In this document: one piece after another, positions 8,286-17,638 of the stretch
Numbering within the stretch: the first letter of the stretch is position 1
How the letters are laid out: each line of letters opens with the position of its first letter
Source: Gammaproteobacteria bacterium UBA4421
Lineage (GTDB): Bacteria; Pseudomonadota; Gammaproteobacteria; Pseudomonadales; Azotimanducaceae
Direction of reading: 5' to 3'
Assembly: GCA_002389675.1 (NCBI GenBank)
Contig: DGQF01000055.1
Coordinates: 70,199 to 134,198 of the forward strand
Length of the DNA stretch: 64,000 nucleotides
Made by a program: the position numbers and the translations under genes
Notes under the pieces: generated by a model
What the model saw: only the letters and a program-made list of their open reading frames with translations
Told to the model about the DNA's origin: nothing
The model's database searches: none

Positions 8286-10406
8286 TTAAAAGGCCAACCA
8301 ATCTGCAGGGATGCACACCGCATCTGCCGCCTTTTGTAAGATCTGGGTTCCCCATGAAGTGCTGTTGACGGCCTGCTTGATGACATAGGCATGTACCTGT
8401 TGTGATTCTTCTGCAGTCAATACGTCAGCAAAAGATGCCATGCCACGGCCTTCCAAGATGCCGTCCAGAACAATTGCACGCCAATTGCTGTGCACATCAG
8501 CGCTGGATGTGCGTAAATCGGGGATGACGCCGGATCCTGCAGCGGCTAATCCGTGGCATCGTGCGCAGTGGATATGGAAAAGTTTACCGCCCGCCCGAAT
8601 CGCCTCCGCAGACAGTGCAGTCTGCGGCACATCAACTTCCCGCTCAATTGATTGGGCCGTGGGCGGTTGAGCCTTGCCGCCTAAAGTAAATGTCAATAAT
8701 TGGCCGTAATTGGCTTGCTTGAGGGGGTTGGCGATGGCGCCTTGCGCACCCCCTAAGCCGGCTAGCACGCTGACATATTGAACGCCGTCAACAGCAAAGG
8801 TGATCGGCGGTGCCATAATGCCGACGCCCACATTTTGTGACCAGAGACGCTCGCCGCTGTCGTCTGCATAGGCCACCAATTGACCGTCGCTGGTACCTTG
8901 AAATATTAGGTCGCCGGCGGTGGCGAGCACCCCAGCATTGACCATGCTATCAAATGGAATCTGCCACATCTGTTTTTGCTCAATAGGGTGCCAGGCTGTT
9001 AGCCGGGTTGGGGAGCAGAAATTCAGTTGAATGCCGTTGGTTGATGCGCCCAGTGCGTCCCAATCTTCGCCGGTATTCCAAGTGCTGGGGTTGTATTTAA
9101 AATCTGGATCTGGGTGATATGGATAGATCATATGAATGGTTGGAATATATACGAATCCTGTTTTTGGACTGAACGCCATGGGGTGCCAGTTGTGTCCGCC
9201 GAAAGGACCTGGGCTGACGAATGACATTTCTTCACTCCAGTCGCCTCGACCGGTTTCCACGGGCCGACCGGTCTCTAGATCGACGTGGCTGGCCCAGTTG
9301 ACGGGTACGTAATTTTCCGCGCTGATCAATTCACCGGTTTTGCGGTCTAGGACATAAAAAAAGCCGTTTTTGGGTGCCTGCATCAATACTTTTCGGGGCT
9401 CTCCAAAGATATTCAGCTCAGCCAGAATCATGTGTTGGGTTGCGGTATAGTCCCAAGCCTCGGCGGGCGTTGTTTGGTAGTGCCACACCAAGCGCCCATT
9501 GTCTGGGTTTACCGCCAGGATTGAAGCCAGAAATAGATTGTCGCCGCCGCCCGGGCTGCGTAGTTTTCGGTTGTACAAAGAAGAGTTGCCTACGCCCACG
9601 TAAAGGAGGTTGAGTTCGGGGTCGTAGGCAAAGGCGTCCCAAACGGTCCCGCCTAGACCCGTTTCCCAGCGAGCGTTGGTCGGCCAAGTGCGTCGTGCTA
9701 TGTCGAGCTCGGCATGCTCCACGGGACCGTGAGCGGAGCCAGGTACCGTGTAAAAACGCCATAAAGCGGCGCCGGTTGCTGCATCGAATGCGCCGAAGTA
9801 ACCTCGAACACCATATTCGGCGCCGCCGTTGCCGACGATCACCTTGCCACGAACCACGCGTGGCGCGCCCGTTATGGTGTACGGTTTGTCAGGGTCTGTT
9901 GTCTGCACGGACCATACTATGCGGCCCGTTTTTTGATCTAGTGCGATTAGACGACCGTCTAAAGTGCCCACAAAGACCTTATCTTCCCACAGTGCGACGC
10001 CTCGATTGACGACATCACAACACGCGTTGCGACCGATTGCGCCGGGTACCTGTGGATCAAATTTCCAAAGTAATTTGCCGGTGACGGCGTCGACAGCCAG
10101 GACTCGACTCCAGGTTGTTGACAGATACATGACGCCGTCTGAGACCAGCGGAGTTGCCTCCAAACCGCGAGTGGTTCCCGTGGCTAATGACCACTGTAAA
10201 CCGAGTTCGGCTACCGTTTCTCGGTTGATTTGTTCAAGGGGGCTGAACCGCTGTTCGCTATAAGTCCGGCCGTGATTTTGCCAGTTGCCGGCCTCGGGGT
10301 GCGTCAAGGTTGCTGTGTTGGGCGTGGCATATAGGTGAGAACTGCAGCCTAGCATCGCTAGGGCAACGATGATGCATGTCTTGGTGGTCAAATAGGAGCA
10401 CTCCAT
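8286..10406 (-). CDS. PQQ-dependent quinohemoprotein alcohol dehydrogenase
   Basis: A 706-residue periplasmic enzyme with an N-terminal signal sequence, an eight-blade quinoprotein propeller and a C-terminal cytochrome c domain. The adjacent-cysteine ring NACCDVVNRG (C129-C130) that covers PQQ is present, as are tryptophan-docking repeats of the form TGKLLWKF. The heme site CARCH lies at about 612-616, with MASF as a possible distal ligand. This is the type II quinohemoprotein layout: it oxidises alcohols and passes electrons from PQQ to heme and on to the respiratory chain. The frame starts at ATG 10404-10406; a TTG five codons in, with a GGAG site ahead, would give an equally normal signal peptide. 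PQQ synthesis genes are not in the window. Confidence 0.93.
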   Translation of the reverse strand: MECSYLTTKTCIIVALAMLGCSSHLYATPNTATLTHPEAGNWQNHGRTYSEQRFSPLEQINRETVAELGLQWSLATGTTRGLEATPLVSDGVMYLSTTWSRVLAVDAVTGKLLWKFDPQVPGAIGRNACCDVVNRGVALWEDKVFVGTLDGRLIALDQKTGRIVWSVQTTDPDKPYTITGAPRVVRGKVIVGNGGAEYGVRGYFGAFDAATGAALWRFYTVPGSAHGPVEHAELDIARRTWPTNARWETGLGGTVWDAFAYDPELNLLYVGVGNSSLYNRKLRSPGGGDNLFLASILAVNPDNGRLVWHYQTTPAEAWDYTATQHMILAELNIFGEPRKVLMQAPKNGFFYVLDRKTGELISAENYVPVNWASHVDLETGRPVETGRGDWSEEMSFVSPGPFGGHNWHPMAFSPKTGFVYIPTIHMIYPYHPDPDFKYNPSTWNTGEDWDALGASTNGIQLNFCSPTRLTAWHPIEQKQMWQIPFDSMVNAGVLATAGDLIFQGTSDGQLVAYADDSGERLWSQNVGVGIMAPPITFAVDGVQYVSVLAGLGGAQGAIANPLKQANYGQLLTFTLGGKAQPPTAQSIEREVDVPQTALSAEAIRAGGKLFHIHCARCHGLAAAGSGVIPDLRTSSADVHSNWRAIVLDGILEGRGMASFADVLTAEESQQVHAYVIKQAVNSTSWGTQILQKAADAVCIPADWLAF

Positions 10407-10435
10407 AGCCGGTCAATAAAAATCAAGCTCCGTGC

Positions 10436-11923
10436 CTAGCTCGGCATTGACTCGATATGTTTGAGCATGGTGTCCCGATCGGGTCCGCGCTGAACACGGG
10501 CTTGCGAATTGCGTTTTCGCCCGCGGAGCATGTAGCGCAGAACGGTCCGTTTGACATGTTTTTCTTTCAGGAAATCGCCTGGTTTTTCGATCAGATTGAC
10601 TGTGCGCATCATGCCCCTAAAAACATGAATTTTTTCATTCGCCGCCGCCGCCAACGCGTCTCCAAAAGCCAGAGTGAACCATTTTTTAGCGCTGCTGGCC
10701 TGATTACGTTCTTTGCCAAGCATGACCGCTCGCGCCCGCTTAATGCCGTTTTTATCCTCAGTTAAGCTGGCGTCGAATATGGGGCCGATTTGTTCTTTGG
10801 TTCGTTGAGCGAAGCGCAAAGCGCGCGTCGTGCTGTCACCGCTAGAGGCAAGAACCTCGCTGAGAATTTGGCCATGCAGAATGCCGACACTGCAGCCCCT
10901 GCCGTATAGCGGATTGGTGCGGGCCGAGGAATCACCAACGGCGAAGAAATCTAGGACAGCGGGCTTATCGTCTTGTACAAAGTTGCGCCATACAGCCTGG
11001 ATATCGCCTATGCCGAATGAATCAGTTGTTGCTTCTGCGCAGTCTTGTGCAACCCAAGGTGTTAAGCCGGGAATTGAACGACATATGGCATCAAATTGGC
11101 TGCCATTCTTTATTGCCGTGCGCAGTTCTTTTTCTGCATTGGGCACGCAAATAATGACCGCAAAGTGCCCGCCTTCGCCGGGGAAGACCCCGTATTTCAT
11201 GTAGCCCAAATCCCCCGCGGCGGGTTCGTTTTCGTGACGTGCAGGTTCTTCAACGCCCTCTTTTAGTCGGTAGTGGCGGGTATAGTAGACAATTTCGGCG
11301 TCGTCGCGGCGCTCTTGGATATCGATACCCTGTTCGTTGAACCAGCGGCAAAATTTGCTGGCGCGACCAGAGGCGTCGATATAAACGTCGGCACTGAAGG
11401 TCGACTGCGCGTTTTGGTTATGCCGGTCAGTTAACTGGAGTCCGCTGACGTGGTTGCCGTCTGTCCTCATTTCGGTGTTCACGCCGGTGACGTAGGTTGC
11501 GTTGTGAATGGCAATATTACCTACCGTTTCGGTGTGACGGCGCAATACGGTTTCGATGGTGGCGCGACGGCAAAGCAGCATCCAGAGATTTTCATCTCCT
11601 GGTTCGTGGCGGTATTGCGCCATAAGATGTGGTGGCACAATGTCTGCGAAAGCCATCTTGCGAGCGCCTGCAGCAAAAAAATCCTCAAGAAGTTCGGGAT
11701 GGTGTTGCTCTAAAAGTGAACACATGAGTCCAAGAAAGGCGTGCGGGTGTCGGAATTGTGCCGCGCCGCGGCGTTGCCATGCGAAAAAAGCTTCATTGGC
11801 ATTGCCGCTGGGAGGGGGAATGTCTCTTTCAAAGATTGTGACCTTCGCACCTTGTTTGGCCAGGGCCAGCGCAGTGCACATACCGGCAATGCCAGCGCCA
11901 ACAATGGCGACAGATTGAACCAT
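10436..11923 (-). CDS. FAD-dependent oxidoreductase
   Basis: A 495-residue flavoprotein with a dinucleotide-binding fold at the N-terminus (VAIVGAGIAGM, residues 5-15, then FERD at about 31-34) and the second FAD motif AVGDSSARTNPLYGRGCSVG at about 337. The layout fits the geranylgeranyl-reductase/aromatic-hydroxylase superfamily (PHBH fold), which includes monooxygenases, halogenase-like proteins and prenyl reductases. No halogenase WxWxIP motif is apparent. The C-terminus is basic and lysine/arginine rich. It is followed 29 bases later by the quinohemoprotein alcohol dehydrogenase, so hydroxylation and then alcohol oxidation is a reasonable but unproven pairing. Confidence 0.82.
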   Translation of the reverse strand: MVQSVAIVGAGIAGMCTALALAKQGAKVTIFERDIPPPSGNANEAFFAWQRRGAAQFRHPHAFLGLMCSLLEQHHPELLEDFFAAGARKMAFADIVPPHLMAQYRHEPGDENLWMLLCRRATIETVLRRHTETVGNIAIHNATYVTGVNTEMRTDGNHVSGLQLTDRHNQNAQSTFSADVYIDASGRASKFCRWFNEQGIDIQERRDDAEIVYYTRHYRLKEGVEEPARHENEPAAGDLGYMKYGVFPGEGGHFAVIICVPNAEKELRTAIKNGSQFDAICRSIPGLTPWVAQDCAEATTDSFGIGDIQAVWRNFVQDDKPAVLDFFAVGDSSARTNPLYGRGCSVGILHGQILSEVLASSGDSTTRALRFAQRTKEQIGPIFDASLTEDKNGIKRARAVMLGKERNQASSAKKWFTLAFGDALAAAANEKIHVFRGMMRTVNLIEKPGDFLKEKHVKRTVLRYMLRGRKRNSQARVQRGPDRDTMLKHIESMPS

Positions 11924-11982
11924 GTTTTGAGTTATCCCAATGCAGCAAAAGGCGATACTGTAGCAGTTTTCTCCAGTTGAGT

Positions 11983-12678
11983 TTAGCGCTCCGCTTGGGG
12001 TGTGCGACGATCTTCGATGATATTTCCCACGCGGCTAATTTGATCTTCTTGGCGAGTGTCTTTGTAGGGTTCAACAAGGGCTGCTCGTGCCCACAGCTGC
12101 ATGCCTGCTAGCGACAGCAAGCGCCGCGCATAGTCATTGGCAGGTTGAGACAATGTGAGGCCGTACGTGTCGATGCGAAACGCAACGGGTGCAAAAAATG
12201 CATCAGCGGCGGTGAACCGATTGCCGGCCAAAAAAGGGCCGCCGAAGGTATTCAAGCCATAACACCAAATTTCGTCCAGCCGTGATAAATCTCGATGCAG
12301 CTCTGCCGATCTCTGCGCTAAAGCGACCTTTAAACCAATCGCCATAGGGCATTGATTGCGCAGCGTTTTGAATCCTGCATGCATCTCCGCGGCGATGCTG
12401 CGGGCCCATGCGCGGGCACCAGGGCTCTCTGGCCAGACCCTAGTATGGTGTTCTGCAAGATATTCAGTGATCGCCATTGAATCCCAGACCGCTGTATCTT
12501 GGTCATGCAAGCAGGGTACCAAGCCGCTCGGTGAAAATTCGCGAAAAGTTTGATAGCTGCCACCGTCCTCAAACGGAGTCAAGCGTTCTTCGAACGAGAT
12601 GTTTAATTCGCGCATCAGCAACCAAGGCCGCAAAGACCATGAAGAGTAGGTTTTGTTGCCAATATAAAGGGTATACAT
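11983..12678 (-). CDS. Glutathione S-transferase family protein
   Basis: A 231-residue GST. The N-terminal domain contains NKTYSSWSLRPW (residues 8-19; the paired serines fit the zeta-like active-site region), then SGLVPCLHD with the cis-Pro and WDSMAITEYLAEHH for glutathione binding. The C-terminal helical domain has FTAADAFFAPVA, the folding signature. Zeta-type GSTs isomerise maleylacetoacetate or act on alpha-halo acids; this one is too divergent to assign. It lies 6 bases downstream of the NTF2-fold protein that follows a Rieske oxygenase, so it probably belongs to the same transcript. Confidence 0.87.
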   Translation of the reverse strand: MYTLYIGNKTYSSWSLRPWLLMRELNISFEERLTPFEDGGSYQTFREFSPSGLVPCLHDQDTAVWDSMAITEYLAEHHTRVWPESPGARAWARSIAAEMHAGFKTLRNQCPMAIGLKVALAQRSAELHRDLSRLDEIWCYGLNTFGGPFLAGNRFTAADAFFAPVAFRIDTYGLTLSQPANDYARRLLSLAGMQLWARAALVEPYKDTRQEDQISRVGNIIEDRRTPQAER

Positions 12679-12684
12679 TTGCGG

Positions 12685-13206
12685 TTAACGCTGCCGCAGC
12701 GCGGCTTTGTCGTAGATGGCGTCGGCAGGTTTGCGTGCGCCTCTTAAAGATTCCGGTGTGGCGTCGAAATAGTCGTCTGTGGCCGGATCGTTGCGTGCCC
12801 AGTCGTTCACCTCGCTGCGAAAAGCAATTTTCCATATACCGTTGCGCTTTTCGTAACGGTCCACGTATCGGCCGGATATAAAAAGGTCTCTTTCGGTGCC
12901 GTCGGTCACAATCCTATGGAAGGCTTGAAAATAGACTTCACCGAAGGCGACCTCACCCTCGACGTCGATGTTGACTTGACCAATCATATGGTGATTAGCC
13001 AGATGGTCTTGCAGTGCACTGTAGGCCATTTCCACAAAGGCCTCTGGTCCGCCTTTGAAAAAGCCATAGTCTGTGTTGGCATCGGGATGGAAAGTACTCA
13101 GCAACAGGTCCTTATCCAAACGATCCAAACCGCGCATATAGGCGCCCACCAGATCGGTGATTTCTTGTTTGGCTAATAATTCTTCAACGGTCATTTTTGT
13201 GCTCAC
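12685..13206 (-). CDS. NTF2/SnoaL-like protein paired with Rieske oxygenase
   Basis: A 173-residue protein with the SnoaL_4/NTF2 cone fold: an EITDLVGAYMRGLDRLD opening helix pair, FHPDA, and the C-terminal sheet motifs YVDRYEKRNGIWKIAFR. Members are either small catalysts or beta subunits of ring-hydroxylating oxygenases, which share this fold and size. The gene starts 8 bases after a Rieske alpha-subunit stop, so a beta-subunit role is attractive (inference). The start is GTG 13204-13206, or ATG 13192-13194 four codons later; neither has a strong ribosome site, which fits translation coupled to the upstream gene. Confidence 0.83.
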   Translation of the reverse strand: MSTKMTVEELLAKQEITDLVGAYMRGLDRLDKDLLLSTFHPDANTDYGFFKGGPEAFVEMAYSALQDHLANHHMIGQVNIDVEGEVAFGEVYFQAFHRIVTDGTERDLFISGRYVDRYEKRNGIWKIAFRSEVNDWARNDPATDDYFDATPESLRGARKPADAIYDKAALRQR

Positions 13207-13214
13207 TGTTTAGG

Positions 13215-14594
13215 TCAGTTGCTAAGGTAGCGGTCGAGGGTGTCGTGGAAGTGGCGAATGCGCCCCTCCTGATAGTTGGCCAATGTTTGTGCGCCTTTAA
13301 GGGACGCTTTCATGCCGGCCCATTGGCGCTTGAAATTGTCCGTGTCCTGATCAAGAACGGCAGAGAGCCGGTTTGTCTTGAACGAGTCCAGGGATACATA
13401 GGGTTCGTCGATGCCTAAAAATTCAGTGGGCGCCGGTGGTGGCGTCGGCCCGTTTTCAGGAATCGGCTTCAACATCATGATGTCGTGGATACATTGATCC
13501 ACACCCAGTGGCCTAAATCTGTAAATCAAGGGAATGACAATACCCGGGAAAAAACATGCATTTGGAAAAACATGATATTCAATGCTGTCGAGCATGATGC
13601 TGTTCGATACTTTTGAAAGGTCAACGTCCAGTTCTGCGCTCAAATTTTCTCTTAGATTGTCAGCGTGCTGCTGGCGTGCACTTTTGCCCTCGGGCAGTGT
13701 TTTGGGGTCGTAGCCCATGAACTCATATAGTTCTTGCTCACTGAATTTTTTTTCAAAATGAGGGTTGCCGCTGGATAGATTCTGTAAAAAACGACTGACG
13801 TGCGGGCTGAATAGGTCGTATTGAGTATTAGCCCACCCCGAAGAGCGTAAGCCCTCGGGATGCGTGGCCAGGACATGGAATGCTTCAAGAAAACCTTCCA
13901 TACACATCTTCCAGTTGCCTGGTAATATTTTTTGCGTATGCATCGCTACATAGCGGTTTTCCATACCCCAATTAGCAAAGTGCTCGGGCAGTACTTCCAA
14001 ATAATCGTGCAGCGGTTGAGCGTTAATGTCGAGATTAATGAAAACAAAGCCACCCCAGAGATCGCAGGGTAATTCGGTTAATCCAAAGGTACTGTCTTCG
14101 ATATGGGGGAAGTCCCATCGGCAAGGAATCTCTCTGAGTGTGCCATCTAAATGCCAAGACATGCCGTGAAAAGGGCAACGCAGGAATTGTTTGTTGTGGC
14201 CGTGTTCACCCGCGTTGAAGAACTGCATTCCGCGGTGCGGACATGAATTCACAAATGCGCGTATTTGGGTGTCATTGCCGCGCACAATCATGACTGAGTA
14301 GTCACCGATATCATAAACGTAGTAGTCACCCGGTTTAGGCACGTGTTCCTCGCGGCATGCCCACTGCCAAGTTTTGGTCCACATTTGCTGCATTTCTTGT
14401 TCGTAAAATGCGGGTGATGTGTAGCGTGTTATCGGCAAATCGGTATCGCCGAGAAACTCATATTTTTCTGCGAGAAGCGCTGCATCAGCGCCACCACTGT
14501 CGGCTTCTAATATGTCTCGCGGTGAGGGTCCGGGACAGCGCGCTTCCCCAGGCGCTAACGTTGGATCACTTTTGGCATAAATATCCGGTTTCAT
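13215..14594 (-). CDS. Rieske oxygenase alpha subunit
   Basis: A 459-residue ring-hydroxylating oxygenase large subunit. The Rieske [2Fe-2S] ligands are C118/H120 (SCPHRGMQ) and C140/H143 (RCPFHGMSWH). The mononuclear iron site is in EGFLEAFHVLATH, giving the usual two His plus an acidic residue downstream. It would add one or two oxygen atoms to a ring or activated C-H bond using electrons from a reductase; no ferredoxin or reductase gene is in the window. I chose ATG 14592-14594 because a strong GGAGGATGAT ribosome site precedes it; the upstream ATG at 14663 lacks one. It is followed by the NTF2-fold protein and a GST, and is divergent from an aldo/keto reductase. Confidence 0.93.
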   Translation of the reverse strand: MKPDIYAKSDPTLAPGEARCPGPSPRDILEADSGGADAALLAEKYEFLGDTDLPITRYTSPAFYEQEMQQMWTKTWQWACREEHVPKPGDYYVYDIGDYSVMIVRGNDTQIRAFVNSCPHRGMQFFNAGEHGHNKQFLRCPFHGMSWHLDGTLREIPCRWDFPHIEDSTFGLTELPCDLWGGFVFINLDINAQPLHDYLEVLPEHFANWGMENRYVAMHTQKILPGNWKMCMEGFLEAFHVLATHPEGLRSSGWANTQYDLFSPHVSRFLQNLSSGNPHFEKKFSEQELYEFMGYDPKTLPEGKSARQQHADNLRENLSAELDVDLSKVSNSIMLDSIEYHVFPNACFFPGIVIPLIYRFRPLGVDQCIHDIMMLKPIPENGPTPPPAPTEFLGIDEPYVSLDSFKTNRLSAVLDQDTDNFKRQWAGMKASLKGAQTLANYQEGRIRHFHDTLDRYLSN

Positions 14595-14681
14595 ATCATC
14601 CTCCCCGATGGTGTTCTCGCGTAGAAATTTTGCGTTCTGGCGTGTAGGTTTAAGCATACTCAATTGAAATCAGGAATACAC

Positions 14682-15710
14682 ATGTTGCAAGCGGTGCAAT
14701 TAGGCAAGAGCGGGCTGCGAGCGTCAAAATTGTGTCTGGGCACAATGAATTTTGGAATTCCCGGCCGGGGGCATCAGGGAGACTGGACGTTGGATGTCGA
14801 TGCGGGCCGGCCTATCTTTGAAGCCGCGCTCGACAAAGGACTATTTTATTTTGATTGTGCTGATATCTATGGTCTGGGGGCGTCTGAAGAAGTGGTTGGT
14901 ACATTATTGCGATCGCTTGCGCCGCGCGAGGATTACGTGATGGCGACCAAAATTGCTATGCCGATGGGCCGGGGTGCTCACAGTGGGGGGTTATCGCGAA
15001 AGCACATTATTGAAGGTGTTGATGCCTCGTTGCGGCGGTTGGGTATGGACTATATTGATCATTTGGTCATCCATCGCCATCCGCATGGCATCCCCGGGCA
15101 TGTTCAAACGCCGGTCGAAGAAACAATGCAAGCGCTGCATGACGTGGTGAAATCCGGAAAGGTTCACTATCTAGGGGCGTCGTCGATGTTCGCATGGCAG
15201 TTTGCCGAACTGCAGATGACCGCAAAGATGCACGGCTGGACACCATTTATCTCGATGCAGAATCACTACAATCTGGTGTACCGAGAAGAAGAACGTGAGA
15301 TGAATGCGTATTGCGCCAGTAGTGATATTGCATTGATGCCTTGGTCACCTTTGGCGCGCGGCATTCTAACGGGCACCTATCAAGGTGGGTTTAGCGGTGG
15401 CAGCACATCGCGCTCCAAGGGCGCTGATCGCCAGCGTACCGAGAGCCTCTACGTGGGAGAACATGTTTTTCCCACAGCTCAGCGTGTGGTTGAATTGGCA
15501 GATAAATATGCGGCCAAGCCAGCGCAAATTGCATTGGCATGGTTGTTGAGCAAGCCTGAAGTGAGCGCGCCGATTGTTGGTGTATCTCGGGTTGACCAGT
15601 TAGATGAGTTGATCGGTGCCACTGAGATCGTGCTGGCCCCTGCCGATATTGACTATTTAGAGGCGCTTTACCGACCGGTGCCGAATTTGCTGAGTAATGG
15701 ATTTTCCTAG
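14682..15710 (+). CDS. Aldo/keto reductase
   Basis: A 342-residue TIM-barrel NADPH-dependent oxidoreductase. The catalytic tetrad is visible: Asp and Tyr in FDCADIYG, Lys in ATKIAMP, His in HLVIHRHP. The C-terminal nucleotide-binding region (APIVGVSRVDQLDEL) is typical of AKRs related to the YajO/voltage-channel beta-subunit branch. It reduces carbonyl groups to alcohols or works in reverse. Start ATG 14682 has AGGAA seven bases upstream; the in-frame TTG at 14664 lacks a site. It is divergent from the Rieske operon, with 87 bases between the start codons, so the two could share regulation. It ends in front of a strong inverted repeat. Confidence 0.9.
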   Translation: MLQAVQLGKSGLRASKLCLGTMNFGIPGRGHQGDWTLDVDAGRPIFEAALDKGLFYFDCADIYGLGASEEVVGTLLRSLAPREDYVMATKIAMPMGRGAHSGGLSRKHIIEGVDASLRRLGMDYIDHLVIHRHPHGIPGHVQTPVEETMQALHDVVKSGKVHYLGASSMFAWQFAELQMTAKMHGWTPFISMQNHYNLVYREEEREMNAYCASSDIALMPWSPLARGILTGTYQGGFSGGSTSRSKGADRQRTESLYVGEHVFPTAQRVVELADKYAAKPAQIALAWLLSKPEVSAPIVGVSRVDQLDELIGATEIVLAPADIDYLEALYRPVPNLLSNGFS

Positions 15711-15732
15711 TTTGGCCAGCGTCTAAGTCATA

Positions 15733-15774
15733 CTGATGCGGCATAGCGCCAGAGTCGGCGCAGTGCCGCATCAG
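15733..15774. terminator. Bidirectional hairpin between converging genes
   Basis: A near-perfect inverted repeat: an 11-base outer arm (CTGATGCGGCA with TGCCGCATCAG), a two-base internal bulge, then a second 5-base stem GCGCC/GGCGC closing a six-base loop. It lies between the stop codons of the aldo/keto reductase (plus) and an SDR (minus), where a shared terminator is expected. Neither side has a good T-run, so it may act with Rho or as an mRNA 3-prime end protector. Confidence 0.7.
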
Positions 15775-15781
15775 GTGGTGT

Positions 15782-16615
15782 TTACTCTAGACCAGACTTG
15801 CCCGCCTCTCGGAACAAGGGCTGATACTCTTCAAAAGCGATGGGATTGGTGGTTGCGCCCACGGTAATCCCAGCGTCTGTGGTCAGTGTATGTCCTGAGG
15901 TGTAGCCCGATTCATCACTGGCCAACCAAAGGGCTGCATTCGCTACGTCTTCTGCCATGCCCGGGCGCCCTTTGAGAGGGGAATTTGCGGCCAGAATTTT
16001 CTTGGTCTCCTCGATTGCCCCAGGATCCCCCGTAGACACATTGGCGACCATTGCTGTTGCCATACCCGCTGGTGAGATCGCATTCACGCGGATGTTGTGC
16101 GCACAAAGTTCGGCGGCAACACCTTTGGTGAGGCCGATGACGGCATGCTTACAAGCCGTATAACAATGTGGGCCTAAGCCACCCAAGATGCCTGCGGTGC
16201 TGGACATGCTGATGATGGATCCTGAGCCTTGTGGAATCATCACGCGCGCTGCGTGTTTACATCCATAGAAAACACCGTTGAGCAGTATGTCTACGGTGAA
16301 TTTCCACTCCTGGGCGGGCGTGGTTGCGATAGGGCCAACTGCACCGACAATACCCGCGTTGTTGTACATGATGTCTAGTTTGCCAAAGTGGGACACTGCG
16401 GTATCGACTAGATTGGCGATATCGTCCTCTTTGGTGACGTTGCAGGTGACAAAAACAGCGCTGTCGCCGAGTTCTTCGGCAATGGCTTGGCCTGCCTCTA
16501 ACTGGATATCGCCTAAAACTACTTTGGCTCCTTCGGCGACAAAGCGTCGCGCGGCGGCAGCTCCAAACCCGCTAGCTGCACCCGTGATGGCTGCAATTTT
16601 TCCCTCAAGTCTCAT
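15782..16615 (-). CDS. SDR family oxidoreductase
   Basis: A 277-residue classical SDR: TGAASGFG cofactor motif (11-18), an acidic residue at the end of beta-2 (LGDIQ) indicating NAD(H) preference, NNAG (about 90-93), a catalytic Ser in SMSSTAG and YTACK for Tyr/Lys. It is about 25 residues longer than the family core, with a C-terminal tail after the TTDAG motif. This type commonly oxidises secondary alcohols such as hydroxysteroids or cyclic terpenols; the substrate is unknown. Start ATG 16613-16615 has AGGGGAA just ahead. It is downstream (70 bases) of the hydratase-like gene on the same strand. Confidence 0.89.
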   Translation of the reverse strand: MRLEGKIAAITGAASGFGAAAARRFVAEGAKVVLGDIQLEAGQAIAEELGDSAVFVTCNVTKEDDIANLVDTAVSHFGKLDIMYNNAGIVGAVGPIATTPAQEWKFTVDILLNGVFYGCKHAARVMIPQGSGSIISMSSTAGILGGLGPHCYTACKHAVIGLTKGVAAELCAHNIRVNAISPAGMATAMVANVSTGDPGAIEETKKILAANSPLKGRPGMAEDVANAALWLASDESGYTSGHTLTTDAGITVGATTNPIAFEEYQPLFREAGKSGLE

Positions 16616-16685
16616 AAGTTCCCCTACTGTAGTGGTGGTAATTGATCGTATCTAGAATTTGTTTGTATTGCTGAATCATACAGGA

Positions 16686-17465
16686 CTAAGCGGTTAACCC
16701 AACCTCAACGCGACCCAGTTGTTTGCCAAAGTCACCGTAATAATTGCCCGGCGCAAAAGCAGTTTTGCCGTAAGCACCGGTGATCACCATATGCCCCGAT
16801 TGCAGGGTCTGGCCATGCTGCGCCAATGTTCTTGCGAGTGTGGCCAGAGATTCAAAATGGTTGTCAATATGGCCCATGCTGGCCACGCGTTCGATGATGC
16901 CTTGTGTGTTGCCAATGGTCACCTCGAGTTGGTCGAAATCATCGATGCTCCGCGGTGGCTGGCTGCTCGCGCCGATAACAATGCCCCAATTAGACAGGTT
17001 ATCAGCAACGCGTAGTCCTGGAGATGCGCCCGGAGGCAGACGTTTCTGATTCACCTCAAAGGCCGGTAGTACTGCCGCTACGGCAGCCTTTGCATCGGCT
17101 GCGGTGGCCTCGCCCGAGAGCGATTTCCCTAGACAAAAGCAGACCTCGTTTTCGATCTGACCTCTGCATAAGGTCGCCACGCTCAGGGAATCGGCTTGTG
17201 TCTTGATGCGGCTTTTGAGAATAAAACCAAAGGGTCGTACGCCCGGTCCCATGGCGTTGCGAGAGGCACCCGATGTCATGCCAATTTTCCACCCGCCGAG
17301 GGTTTCACCGGATTCAAGCCAGCGCTTGAGCAAGGCCAACTGCAAGTTTTGCCCTTCTTTAATCGGCAAATCAAGGCGCGCGAAATCGTTACCGGTTGGG
17401 TCAACACCTAGTTCCGGATTTTGGTGCAAGCGCCAAAGATGGTCCAGGATCTCGTTATTACGCAT
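16686..17465 (-). CDS. 2-oxopent-4-enoate hydratase-like (FAH superfamily)
   Basis: A 259-residue protein of the MhpD/DmpE/DmpH group. Visible features are GGWKIGMTSGASRNAMG (about 57-73), the metal-binding acidic residues in QIENEVCFCLG, and the closing GHMVITGAYGKTAFAPGNYY with the glycine-rich strand typical of this fold. These enzymes hydrate 2-hydroxypenta-2,4-dienoate or decarboxylate 4-oxalocrotonate after meta ring cleavage, using a divalent metal. No extradiol dioxygenase is in the window, so the substrate could differ. It is the first gene on the minus side of a 173-base divergent promoter region shared with the amidohydrolase/BVMO operon. Confidence 0.85.
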   Translation of the reverse strand: MRNNEILDHLWRLHQNPELGVDPTGNDFARLDLPIKEGQNLQLALLKRWLESGETLGGWKIGMTSGASRNAMGPGVRPFGFILKSRIKTQADSLSVATLCRGQIENEVCFCLGKSLSGEATAADAKAAVAAVLPAFEVNQKRLPPGASPGLRVADNLSNWGIVIGASSQPPRSIDDFDQLEVTIGNTQGIIERVASMGHIDNHFESLATLARTLAQHGQTLQSGHMVITGAYGKTAFAPGNYYGDFGKQLGRVEVGLTA

Positions 17466-17638
17466 AGCTGATAGGTATTAAATGATGCTAAGTATCAAGC
17501 ATGTCAATTGCAATGCGCGCTTGCAAGGCATTGGCCCACAGCGAGCAAGGAATTTATTTGAATCGGGTGCGCATGGCGTAATTTGTCGAAACGCGGTAAC
17601 TTTAACGCCTTAATTATTTTTTGCGGAGAGAGGTCAAC

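Noticed and set aside
14595..14663. A 23-residue longer N-terminus for the first Rieske oxygenase
   Set aside because: The upstream ATG has no ribosome site, whereas ATG 14594 is preceded by a strong GGAGGATGAT.
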